A stretch of DNA of 64,000 nucleotides from Paenibacillus_V sp046244365 (GTDB lineage: Bacteria > Bacillota > Bacilli > Paenibacillales > NBRC-103111), in contig NZ_CP176395.1 in assembly GCF_046244365.1 (NCBI RefSeq), positions 3,782,001 to 3,846,000 on the forward strand, read 5' to 3'. The translations under genes were made by a program, and so were the position numbers. The notes under the pieces were generated by a model that saw nothing but the letters and a program-made list of their open reading frames with translations, searched no databases and was not told the origin of the DNA. Positions 52,377 to 60,369 of the stretch are shown here, one piece after another; positions within the stretch are counted from its first letter, which is position 1; each line of letters opens with the position of its first letter.

Positions 52377-53528
52377 TCATAATTGCAGGAGTCCGGCACC
52401 TTGGGCGCTGGAGCTATAACCCGAAAGACGACGGGCGTTCTGCTTCAGCTTGGACTTCAGCTGGGACGGCGTGATACCGGGATACAGGTTCAATAAAAGC
52501 GCCGCCGCGCCGCTTACGTGCGGTGTTGCCATTGACGTTCCGCTTAGAAGCGAATATTTGGAGCCCGGTATCGTGGAGCAGATTCCGACTCCCGGAGCGG
52601 CGATCGTGATGCCCTTTCCACGGCTGCTGAAGGAGGCGATTTGATTGTCGCGCGTCGTTGCCGCAACGGCGATCGTTTCGGAATATTTAGCCGGATAATC
52701 GAGCTGGTCTGCCATAATGCCGTTGTTCCCGCCGGAAGCAACAAGCACGATCCCCTTCCTATAAGCCCGTTGGATCGATTCCAGAAGCGTAGCGCTGCCC
52801 TCCGGCATGCCGAAGCTCATATTGATGATGTGCATCCGCTTGCGGATACACCAGTCGATCCCTTCAATAATATCGGATACGAAGCCCGCGCCCGAAGCGT
52901 CGAACGCTTTGACCGCATACAGCCGAACGCTTGACGCGGCACCGATCACGCCGAATGTATTGTTCAAACCGGCGAGCGTTCCGGCGACGTGTGTACCGTG
53001 GCCGTTGTCGTCGCGGGCCGACCGGCTGCTGTTAATAGCGTTATAAGAGCCCGAGATGTTCAGATCCGGGTGGGAACTGACCCCCGTATCGATGACGCCT
53101 ACCTTCACGTTTCTTCCGTAACTGGCCCGGTCCCAGTAGCGGGGAGCCCGGATGCGGCTGATGCCCCAAGGAATCGTTTGGTTCCGGTTGACGGAAGCGC
53201 ATGCGGCGTTGGATGAACCCGCCCTGTCATCCGGCAGAACATGTACCGCGAGCTTGCGGTCCAACTCGATCCTTTTGACGAGGGCGTGGTTGCTAAGCGC
53301 CTGAAGATTGGTCGACGGATTTACGTGGCACAGCACGGCTCTATGGGACTTTATTTTTTTGTCCGGCGTAAGCCCGGCGGATTTCATCGCACGTAAAAAT
53401 GCGGTGTAGCAGGCGTTGTTCTTTAGGACGATCAGTCTGCGTACGCGCGTTCGACTGGAATTCGAAGCGATATGGACTTTCTGATCGTCGGATACGATCG
53501 ATTTAAGCAAGGCGGCAAGCTGGTTCAA
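52377..53528 (-). CDS. Subtilisin-like serine protease (S8)
   Basis: A 383-residue subtilase with the full catalytic triad (numbering from the alternative ATG): Asp149 in GVIDTGVSSHPDL, His179 in DDNGHGTHVAG, Ser335 in LSGTSMATPHVSGAAA, and the oxyanion Asn in ASGGNNG. The first ~120 residues look like a propeptide or inhibitor-type domain, with RRLIVLKNN and KIKSHRAVLC. No signal peptide is visible, which suggests either intracellular action or export by another way. GGGAGGG lies immediately before an ATG (53534), too close; the TTG two codons later (53528) has correct spacing. It lies convergently between fur and ald, a position not part of the conserved block. Confidence 0.87.
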   Translation of the reverse strand: MNQLAALLKSIVSDDQKVHIASNSSRTRVRRLIVLKNNACYTAFLRAMKSAGLTPDKKIKSHRAVLCHVNPSTNLQALSNHALVKRIELDRKLAVHVLPDDRAGSSNAACASVNRNQTIPWGISRIRAPRYWDRASYGRNVKVGVIDTGVSSHPDLNISGSYNAINSSRSARDDNGHGTHVAGTLAGLNNTFGVIGAASSVRLYAVKAFDASGAGFVSDIIEGIDWCIRKRMHIINMSFGMPEGSATLLESIQRAYRKGIVLVASGGNNGIMADQLDYPAKYSETIAVAATTRDNQIASFSSRGKGITIAAPGVGICSTIPGSKYSLLSGTSMATPHVSGAAALLLNLYPGITPSQLKSKLKQNARRLSGYSSSAQGAGLLQL

Positions 53529-53704
53529 AGTCATCCCTCCCGCAAACTATCAGTTCTTTATATGTTCAAAATATGATAGAGAAGAGTTGCCCGTGAGCGG
53601 GACAGGACAATGATGCAAAAAATGGCCTTAGCCGCGAGTAAGGGAGAGAGGTTGAGGATAAATTAAGCAAATGCAATCACCATGCGAAAAGGCGGAATGA
53701 ATAG

Positions 53705-54847
53705 ATGGCAACCTGTACCGTAGGCGTTCCGAAGGAAATCAAAAACAATGAATACCGGGTGGCCTTAACTCCCTCCGGGGCCCATATGCTGCTTCAAGCG
53801 GGACATCGCGTGCTGGTAGAACAGGGGGCGGGCTCCGGAAGCGGGTTTTCGGACGAAGATTATGCCGGCGCAGGCGCAATCATCGTTTCGGAAGCTTCCG
53901 AAGTATGGGCGCGGGCGGACATGATCATGAAGGTCAAAGAGCCGCTTCCGGAGGAATTCGGATACTTAAGGGAAAACCTGACGTTGTTTACGTATTTGCA
54001 TTTGGCTGCGGCAGGGCCGCTCACCGATCAACTGATCGACAAAAAAGTGACCGGCATCGCCTACGAGACGATACAGCTTCCTAACGGCAGCCTTCCCCTG
54101 CTAACGCCGATGAGCGAAGTCGCAGGCCGCATGTCGGTACAGGTCGGCGCGCATTTCCTGGAGCGTTTTTACGGCGGCCGGGGAGTGCTGCTTGGCGGCG
54201 TGCCCGGGGTGCCGCCGGGCGATGTCGTTATCATGGGCGGCGGGATCGTCGGCACGAATGCGGCCAAAATGGCGCTTGGGCTCGGCGCCAGCGTCGTGAT
54301 TATCGAACGCAGCGCGGAACGGATGCGGTATTTGGACGATGTGTTCGGAGGCCGGCTGCGCACGCTCATGTCGACTCCCTAAAATATCGCGAGCGCGGTG
54401 AGAAAGGCCGATTTGCTTATCGGCGCCGTGCTGATTCCGGGCGCCCGCGCGCCGAAGCTGGTGACGGAGGACATGGTTATGCAGATGAAGCCGGGCTCCG
54501 TGATCGTCGACGTTGCGGTGGACCAAGGGGGATCGATCGAAACGATCGATAGGGTGACGACGCACAGCGATCCGACCTATGAGAAGCACGGCGTTCTTCA
54601 TTATGCGGTTGCCAATATGCCGGGTGCGGTGCCGCGTACGTCGACGCTGGCGCTTACGAACGTGACGATGCCGTATGCTCTCGAATTGGCCAATAAGGGA
54701 ACGGAGCAAGCGATTAGAGAGAGCGCGGCGCTGCAGCTTGGCGTGAATACGTATCGCGGTCACGTTACCCATGAAGCGGTAGCGGGCTCCGTGGGCAAAG
54801 ACTACACGCGATTGGACGGTCTGTTTACGCTCATAGCGGCAAAATAG
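53705..54847 (+). pseudogene. ald: Alanine dehydrogenase gene interrupted by a single TAA
   Basis: One continuous frame of 380 residues plus an internal stop. The first 225 codons (ATCTVGVPKEIKNNEYRVALTP to RLRTLMSTP) and the last 155 (NIASAVRKADLLIGAVLIPG to TLIAAK) are both clearly Ald: lysine/arginine substrate region near 70-75, NAD fold VVIMGGGIVGTNAAKMALGLG near 175-195. The TAA at 54380-54382 sits where a Tyr (TAT or TAC) is usual in MSTPYNIA-like sequence; one base separates them. Total length equals a normal Ald. The enzyme deaminates L-alanine to pyruvate, used in spore formation and germination; here it is presumably lost unless the codon is read through or is an assembly error. 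Confidence 0.85.
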
Positions 54848-54982
54848 CGGCCGTCCGAACGGTTTGTCCGAATCCGTCATAACCCGGCTGGACAAATCAT
54901 ACGCTAGCGGTAAGAGGATTCCCGCCTTCGCGACAGTCGTCTCTTTCGCGTGCGAAGGCATCGGGCAAAGGAGGCGCCGCAG

Positions 54983-55216
54983 ATGATTTTCTCGCTTCGC
55001 AAAGGGCTGCAGCTGCTGAAGTATATATTTGTGTTCGTAGTGCTTACCTTTTTTCTGTATCACATCATGACGACGGTGAGCAGCTGGATCGAGCCGACCC
55101 ATAAGTACAAGCAGCCGGCAGGCCGCTCGGTTAAGGTGTTCGGAAACGAAGGCATCGACGACGCTCACATCCCGATGAAGGATCGGCTCATGCTGTTCTA
55201 CTGGTACGGCGAGTAA
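54983..55216 (+). CDS. yqzK: DUF4227/YqzK family small membrane protein
   Basis: A 77-residue protein with one transmembrane helix (about residues 10-30: LLKYIFVFVVLTFFLYHIMT) and a C-terminal domain with YKQPAGRSVKVFG and PMKDRLMLFYWYGE. The pattern and place just before xerD match YqzK of B. subtilis. Function unknown. The start has GCAAAGGAGGCGCCGCAG; the upstream frame opening at 54950 is rejected. A hairpin terminator follows, then another stronger hairpin before xerD. Confidence 0.88.
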   Translation: MIFSLRKGLQLLKYIFVFVVLTFFLYHIMTTVSSWIEPTHKYKQPAGRSVKVFGNEGIDDAHIPMKDRLMLFYWYGE

Positions 55217-55246
55217 GACAAGGAACCGGGGCTGTGCGGGAGAGAT

Positions 55247-55268
55247 AGCCGCATGTCTGCGGTTCTTT
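55247..55268 (+). terminator. Small terminator after yqzK
   Basis: AGCCGCA/TGCGGTT around TGTC, then CTTTT. The stem is short, so leaky termination is expected. Confidence 0.55.
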
Positions 55269-55333
55269 TCATTGAAACGTTGTTTGATACGCGCTCTTTC
55301 AGCCTTTTTCATAGGCATCCGATGCAGCTTGTT

Positions 55334-55367
55334 GCAAAAAGTTTCACATCCTATGTGAGTTTTTTGC
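55334..55367 (+). terminator. Hairpin before xerD
   Basis: GCAAAAA and TCACAT paired with ATGTGA and TTTTTTGC around CCT, with small bulges. It resembles a bidirectional terminator and may insulate xerD from upstream transcription. The xerD promoter was not clearly identified after it. Confidence 0.6.
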
Positions 55368-55482
55368 GGCTAGGAGAAGGAAATCGTTCCGCCGGTGTGG
55401 AATCATTGATTAGAACCGTGAATCGCACTGGGCGATCCGCGGATAGAGAGCAAGGTTATTTTTTTTCATGGTGGAGGAAACA

Positions 55483-56379
55483 ATGAAAGACCTGATGCAA
55501 TCGTATTTAACGTTTTTATCCGAGGAGCGAGGGCTCTCGGCGAATACGCTGAACGCTTACGAACGGGACATTTCGCAATATATCGATTTTCTGCAGGAGA
55601 GCGGCATAGGGGCTCCGCGCGAAACGTCGAAGACTCACGTTATGCAATATTTGCAGAAGCTCAAAAAGCTGGGGAGGGCAGCCGCTTCGGTATCGCGAAG
55701 TCTGGTGTCGATCCGCTCGTTTCATCGCTTTCTGCTGCGCGAACGCATCTCGGAAACGGATCCGACGGCGAATTTGGAATCCCCCAAGCTGGACAAGCGT
55801 CCTCCCAGCGTGCTGACGGTTGCGGAGGTGGAGCAGCTGCTGGAAGCGCCCGATTTAAATACTCCTCACGGGATTCGCGACAAAGCGATGCTTGAGGTGC
55901 TGTACGCGACAGGAATCCGCGTTTCGGAGCTCGTTTCGCTGGACATCGACAGCGCGAACACGGCGATGGGCTTCATGCGCTGTATCGGCAAAGGCTCGAA
56001 GGAGCGGATCATCCCGCTCGGCCGCATCGCCGCACGGTGGCTGGAGCCGTATATGCAAGGGATCCGAACGAAGCTTCTCCGCAATAGGGAGGACGAGCAG
56101 GCGCTGTTTATCAACCATCTGGGTACGCGTCTGTCCAGACAGGGCTTCTGGAAGATCATCAAAAAATATGCGCGCGATATCCGCATCATGAAGGAAATTA
56201 CGCCGCATACGCTGCGCCATTCATTCGCCGCTCATTTGCTTGAGAACGGAGCGGATTTGCGGGCCGTACAGGAAATGTTGGGACATGCCGACATTTCGAC
56301 CACGCAAATCTATACGCAAGTGTCGAAGTCCAAAATGAAAGACGTATACGATCGCGCCCATCCGAGGGCGCATTTGTGA
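55483..56379 (+). CDS. xerD: Site-specific tyrosine recombinase XerD
   Basis: A 298-residue recombinase, the length of bacillar XerD. It has an N-terminal SAM-like DNA-binding domain (SYLTFLSEERGLSANTLNAY) and a catalytic domain with Arg in TGIRVSELVSL, Lys in GKGSKERIIPLG, His-x-x-Arg in TPHTLRHSFAAHLLENG, His in LGHADISTTQ and the nucleophile Tyr in IYTQVS. With XerC it resolves chromosome dimers at dif. The ATG at 55483 follows GGTGGAGGAAACA; an upstream in-frame ATG at 55468 includes that site. It lies between yqzK and drm, as in B. subtilis. Confidence 0.95.
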   Translation: MKDLMQSYLTFLSEERGLSANTLNAYERDISQYIDFLQESGIGAPRETSKTHVMQYLQKLKKLGRAAASVSRSLVSIRSFHRFLLRERISETDPTANLESPKLDKRPPSVLTVAEVEQLLEAPDLNTPHGIRDKAMLEVLYATGIRVSELVSLDIDSANTAMGFMRCIGKGSKERIIPLGRIAARWLEPYMQGIRTKLLRNREDEQALFINHLGTRLSRQGFWKIIKKYARDIRIMKEITPHTLRHSFAAHLLENGADLRAVQEMLGHADISTTQIYTQVSKSKMKDVYDRAHPRAHL

Positions 56380-56442
56380 AGCAGCAGCTTTGCCGCCAAG
56401 CAAGATCATTAGGATCGAGAGGGTAGAACAGGAGGAACGGCT

Positions 56443-57666
56443 ATGCGCTTTGAAAAAATTTGCTTGATCGTGCTGGACAGCGTGGGAATCGGAGAGCTGC
56501 CGGACGCGCCGGCTTTCGGAGATGCGGGTTCTCATACGCTCGGTCATATCGCGGAACGGATATCCGGGTTTGCGCTTCCGCATCTGCAAAGGCTTGGACT
56601 TGGAAATATCGCCGCATTACAGGGCATTGACGCCGCAAAGCGGCCGGAAGCGGCCTACGGCAAAATGGCCGAAGTATCCGTCGGCAAAGATACGATGACC
56701 GGTCACTGGGAGCTGATGGGACTTAAGGTCACGATTCCGTTTCAAACGTATCCCGAGGGGTTTCCGGATGAATTGATACGTCTCTTCGAGGAAGAGACCG
56801 GCAGGAAAACGATTGGGAACAAGCCCGCTTCCGGCACGGAAATTCTGGATGAGCTAGGCGAGGAGCAAATGCGGACGGGGGCTTGGATCGTCTACACTTC
56901 CGCGGACAGCGTCTTTCAGCTTGCCGCCCATGAAGAGATCATCCCGCTCGAGGAACTGTACCGCGCGTGCGAAATCGCGCGCAGGCTTACGCTGGACCCG
57001 AAATTTGCGGTCGGCCGCGTCATCGCGCGGCCCTACACCGGTCGGCCCGGCGCATTCGTTCGTACGCCGAACCGGCACGACTATGCGGTTAAACCGCCTG
57101 CGCCGACGGTCATGAACGCATTGAAGGACGGCGGATACGATTGCATTGCGATCGGGAAGATCAACGATATTTTTTCAGGCGAAGGCATAACCGAAGCGCT
57201 GTCGACCAAAAGCAATGACGACGGCATCAGTAAAACGATCGCAACGCTGCAAAAGCCGTTCCGCGGACTTGCGTTCACGAATCTCGTCGATTTCGATTCG
57301 CTGTACGGCCACAGACGCGATCCCGGCGGGTATGCAAATGCTTTAATGGAGTTCGATCGACGCTTGCCGGAAATTATGGATCAGCTCGGCTCGGCCGATC
57401 TGCTCGTCCTGACGGCCGATCATGGCAATGATCCCGTTCATGCGGGAACCGATCATACGCGCGAATACGTCCCGGTCTTGGCGTGGAGCCCTTCATTCGC
57501 GGAAGCGGGCGGGGCTGCTGCGGATATGTCGATCGGGGTGCGCAGCACCTTCGCCGATCTTGGCGCGACCATTGCCGATAATTTCGGCGTGAAGGCGCCG
57601 GTTAACGGAGTGAGCTTCTTAGGCATACTGCCGAACGGGGAAGCTGCAAGGGGGAACGCAGAATGA
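56443..57666 (+). CDS. deoB: Phosphopentomutase
   Basis: A 407-residue phosphopentomutase (drm/deoB) of the alkaline-phosphatase superfamily, interconverting ribose-1- and ribose-5-phosphates in nucleoside salvage. Metal-binding Asp and His are in IVLDSVGIGELPDA and TADHGNDPVHAGTDHTREYVP; the phosphorylated residue is Thr in VGKDTMTGHWE. The ribosome site is AGGAGGAACGGCT. The stop overlaps the start of the purine nucleoside phosphorylase gene (ATGA), so ribose-1-phosphate from that enzyme is fed straight into this one. Confidence 0.95.
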   Translation: MRFEKICLIVLDSVGIGELPDAPAFGDAGSHTLGHIAERISGFALPHLQRLGLGNIAALQGIDAAKRPEAAYGKMAEVSVGKDTMTGHWELMGLKVTIPFQTYPEGFPDELIRLFEEETGRKTIGNKPASGTEILDELGEEQMRTGAWIVYTSADSVFQLAAHEEIIPLEELYRACEIARRLTLDPKFAVGRVIARPYTGRPGAFVRTPNRHDYAVKPPAPTVMNALKDGGYDCIAIGKINDIFSGEGITEALSTKSNDDGISKTIATLQKPFRGLAFTNLVDFDSLYGHRRDPGGYANALMEFDRRLPEIMDQLGSADLLVLTADHGNDPVHAGTDHTREYVPVLAWSPSFAEAGGAAADMSIGVRSTFADLGATIADNFGVKAPVNGVSFLGILPNGEAARGNAE

Positions 57667-58511
57667 GCGTCATGAAGCAAACCGGAACGGAACAGGCGAA
57701 GGAAGCCGAACGCGTCCAAGCGGCTGCCGGCTATCTGGAAGCTAAGCTGCGAAAGCCGGAGGTTGGGCTTATTCTCGGATCAGGACTAGGGGTTCTGGCC
57801 GAGTTAATCGAGAATGCGACGGTTATTCCTTATGAAGATATCCCATATTTTCCGGTATCGACCGTAGAAGGGCATGCCGGCGAGCTCGTTGCGGGTACCG
57901 TACAAGGCAAAAGCGTCCTGATGATGAAAGGCCGCTTTCATCTGTATGAAGGCTACGATGGCAGCGCCGTCTCGTTCCCGGTTCGCGTGATGAAGGCGCT
58001 CGGCGTGCGGACGCTCATCGTGACGAATGCCGCCGGGGGCGTCAACACCGGCTTTCAGGTCGGGGAATTAATGTTGATTGCCGATCATATCAACTTGATG
58101 AACCGAAGTCCGCTTATCGGACCGAACGATCCGGCTTTCGGCGTCCGGTTTCCCGATATGTCGGAAGCCTATGCCCGACGGCTTCGGACGATAGCCCGCG
58201 ATGTGGCTGCCGGACAAGGGATTCGGCTTCAGGAAGGCGTATATACGGGCCTGCTCGGACCCACCTATGAGACGCCGGCCGAAATTCGTATGGTCCGCAC
58301 GTTAGGCGGAGACGCCGTCGGCATGTCTACCGTGCCCGAGGTTATCGCAGCTCGGCATGCCGGTATCGAGGTGCTCGGCATTTCATGTATCACGAATATG
58401 GCGGCGGGCATTTTGCAACAGAAGCTTTCGCATGAGGAAGTGATCGAAACGACGGAGCGCGTGAAGCAGACGTTTCTCGATTTGGTACTCGGCATTATTG
58501 CGAAGCTATAG
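57663..58511 (+). CDS. pupG: Purine nucleoside phosphorylase 1 (PNP/PupG type)
   Basis: A 282-residue trimeric-type PNP. Phosphate- and ribose-site residues are visible: Ser in LGSGLGVLAE near 38-46, His in GRFHLYEGY near 92, Ala-Ala-Gly in NAAGGVN near 123 and Tyr/Glu in QEGVYTGLLGPTYETPAE near 195-210, with the C-terminal SCITNMAAG. It cleaves inosine and guanosine to free base and ribose-1-phosphate. It is translationally coupled to deoB. A close paralog follows 36 bases downstream. Confidence 0.94.
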   Translation: MSVMKQTGTEQAKEAERVQAAAGYLEAKLRKPEVGLILGSGLGVLAELIENATVIPYEDIPYFPVSTVEGHAGELVAGTVQGKSVLMMKGRFHLYEGYDGSAVSFPVRVMKALGVRTLIVTNAAGGVNTGFQVGELMLIADHINLMNRSPLIGPNDPAFGVRFPDMSEAYARRLRTIARDVAAGQGIRLQEGVYTGLLGPTYETPAEIRMVRTLGGDAVGMSTVPEVIAARHAGIEVLGISCITNMAAGILQQKLSHEEVIETTERVKQTFLDLVLGIIAKL

Positions 58512-58547
58512 GACGACGGTGTGAAAGAGGATAGGAGGTAGTTAAGG

Positions 58548-59417
58548 ATGTCTACGGAAGAAGTAACGTATTTGGAGCAAATCCGCGAGGCGGCTTCTTA
58601 CATAAAAAGCAGATTGGGGGGGACACGCCCCCAAGTAGGACTGATTCTCGGTTCGGGGCTAGGCGATTTGGCGGAGCAAGTAACGGATGCCGTTACGATT
58701 TCGTATTCCGAGGTGCCCCATTTCCCGGTATCCACGGTAGAGGGTCATGCGGGTCAATTCGTAGCCGGAATGCTGGAGGGCAAACCCGTCATCGTTATGC
58801 AGGGCCGGTTCCATTATTACGAGGGCTATCCGATGCGTAAGGTCGTGTTCCCGGTTTATGTCATGAAAGAGCTTGGGGTGGAGAGTCTCGTCATTACGAA
58901 TGCGGCCGGCGGAATGAACCGCTCCTTTCAGGCAGGTGATCTGATGCTGATCGCGGATCATATCAACATGACGGGCGACAATCCGCTTATCGGACGCAAC
59001 CATGCGGAGCTCGGCGTCCGGTTTCCGGATATGTCGGAAGCATACAGCCAATCGTTCCGGGAGCTGGCGCACCGTCTTGCGGGGGAGCTTCAGCAAGGAG
59101 ATGCTTGGAAGCTTCAGGAGGGCGTGTACTGCGGAATAAGCGGTCCGGCCTATATGACGCCGTCGGAGCTTACGATGCTGGCCCGGCTTAGCGGCGACGC
59201 CGTCGGCATGTCGACGGTCGGCGAAGTCATCGCAGCCCGCCACTGCGGGCTGAAAGTACTCGGCATTTCCTGCATTACCGATATGGCGATCGGGGAAGAG
59301 CTCGAGCCGTTAACGCATGAACAGGTCGTAGCGGTCGCTAACCGGACGAAGCCGAAGTTTATTGCGCTGGTTAAGGCGTTCGTGAGAGAGGTCGAAGCAG
59401 GAGCGTCGAAAGAGTAA
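58548..59417 (+). CDS. Purine nucleoside phosphorylase 2 (tandem paralog)
   Basis: A 289-residue protein with the same motifs as the gene before: GSGLGDLAE, HAGQFVAG, GRFHYYEGY, NAAGGMN, and QEGVYCGISGPAYMTPSE in the base-binding region. The final part differs (TDMAIGEELEPLTHEQVV vs TNMAAGILQQKLSHEEVI). The pair arose by an old tandem duplication and probably differs in base preference. The ribosome site is GATAGGAGGTAGTTAAGG. A strong terminator follows. Confidence 0.93.
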   Translation: MSTEEVTYLEQIREAASYIKSRLGGTRPQVGLILGSGLGDLAEQVTDAVTISYSEVPHFPVSTVEGHAGQFVAGMLEGKPVIVMQGRFHYYEGYPMRKVVFPVYVMKELGVESLVITNAAGGMNRSFQAGDLMLIADHINMTGDNPLIGRNHAELGVRFPDMSEAYSQSFRELAHRLAGELQQGDAWKLQEGVYCGISGPAYMTPSELTMLARLSGDAVGMSTVGEVIAARHCGLKVLGISCITDMAIGEELEPLTHEQVVAVANRTKPKFIALVKAFVREVEAGASKE

Positions 59418-59452
59418 AGAGAGTCGGTTAATACGTGGATTTTAAGCGAGGG

Positions 59453-59498
59453 GCTGTCTCATTAGCCATGAAAATGGCGAGGAGAGACAGCTTTTTTT
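59453..59498 (+). terminator. Terminator of the nucleoside salvage operon
   Basis: Outer arms GCTGTCTC and GAGACAGC with inner GCCAT/ATGGC pairs around GAAA, followed by seven T. Confidence 0.88.
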
Positions 59499-59510
59499 AT
59501 GAGCTTTTGA

Positions 59511-59790
59511 CTAGCAAACCTCAACAAGCAGACCCCAACAGGCAGACCTCAACTGGTAGACTTCAATTAGCAAACCTCAACAAACAGACTTCAACTAGCA
59601 GCTCTCTATAAGCAGACCTCAACAAGTGGACCTCAATTAGCAGACCTCAACAAGCAGACCTCAACAAGCAGACCTCAACTGGTAGACTTCAATTAGCAAA
59701 CCCCAACTTGCAAACCTCAACTAGCAGATCTCAATAAGCAATTCCCAACTAGCAATCCTCAAACAGCAGCCTTCACTACCGAACCTCAAC
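59511..59790. repeat. 14-bp tandem repeat array, about 20 units
   Basis: Twenty consecutive 14-base units with consensus CWAGCAGACCTCAA in exact register from 59511 to 59790. Identity to consensus is highest in the middle (units at 59651 and 59665 are identical) and decays at the 3' end. Units 3-5 (59539-59580) recur almost exactly at 59665-59706, nine units (126 bases) later, showing higher-order duplication. Not CRISPR: no spacers and no dyad. It lies in a gene-free gap (59418-60355). Confidence 0.93.
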
Positions 59791-59908
59791 AAACATCCTT
59801 CTCATAAATTGTCCATGGACAGCAGCCTTCTATAACCAGCACCGTGTAAACTATCCTTATTTAACTCCTCTCACACATATAGCCCCCTTAAAATGAAGAT
59901 CTGCTATT

Positions 59909-60116
59909 TGGATAGTGAGCAAAAGTTCACTAATAATGAACCTAAATCCACTATTCCGGCTCAAATACTTGTTTTCCAGCGAAATAGTGAAGGAAACCTC
60001 ACTAATAGTGAACCTTACGGCCAAATAGTCCTGTTTGCTTCACTATCCACTCCTAACGGGCAAGATGGAGGTGAAATAATGAATCCAGGTTCATAAATAG
60101 TGAACGCAGGTTCATT
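59909..60116. repeat. Dispersed intergenic repeat, copy B (TTCACTAT family)
   Basis: The second copy of the element at 9551-9760, in the same orientation and aligned without gaps over about 205 bases. It contains the same ATAGTGAA/TTCACTAT inverted units and the exact 18-mer at 60088-60105. It is flanked by the tandem array on one side and another repeat on the other. Confidence 0.85.
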
Positions 60117-60165
60117 AAGGACATAACAGCCCACTCGAGAGTACAAAAAAGAAAGAAAAGGAGGG

Positions 60166-60278
60166 GTTCACCAACTATTCTCTCTTGTGATCGTTCTTTT
60201 CATGAAATGAAAAAAGGTGACGTTCGCCAACTATGCTCCTTATGATAGCCCTATTCATCAAACGAAAAAAAAGGCCGC
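60166..60278. repeat. Two tandem copies of a 56-bp unit
   Basis: Unit 1 at 60166-60221 and unit 2 at 60222-60278. Both begin GTTCnCCAACTATnCT, share TGAT and TTCAT, and end AAAnGAAAAAA then GG. Copies differ at many positions, so the duplication is old. No reading frame spans both. Confidence 0.7.
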
Positions 60279-60340
60279 TTTCCGCCGATCAACGCGATCG
60301 AGGGTAAGCAGCAGTATTTTTGTTGTGCGAGAGCAAATGC

Positions 60341-60369
60341 TATCCTTCTATCCTTCTATCCTTCTATCC
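60341..60369. repeat. 8-bp microsatellite at the end of the exporter gene
   Basis: Three complete copies of TATCCTTC plus a partial fourth. On the minus strand the repeat encodes the last residues (RIEG) and the stop codon of the permease gene at 60356. Because the unit is not a multiple of three, unit gain or loss within the coding part could alter the C terminus. Confidence 0.85.

Noticed and set aside
59511..59790. CRISPR array
   Set aside because: The repeats are contiguous 14-mers without unique spacers or dyad symmetry, and no cas genes are near.
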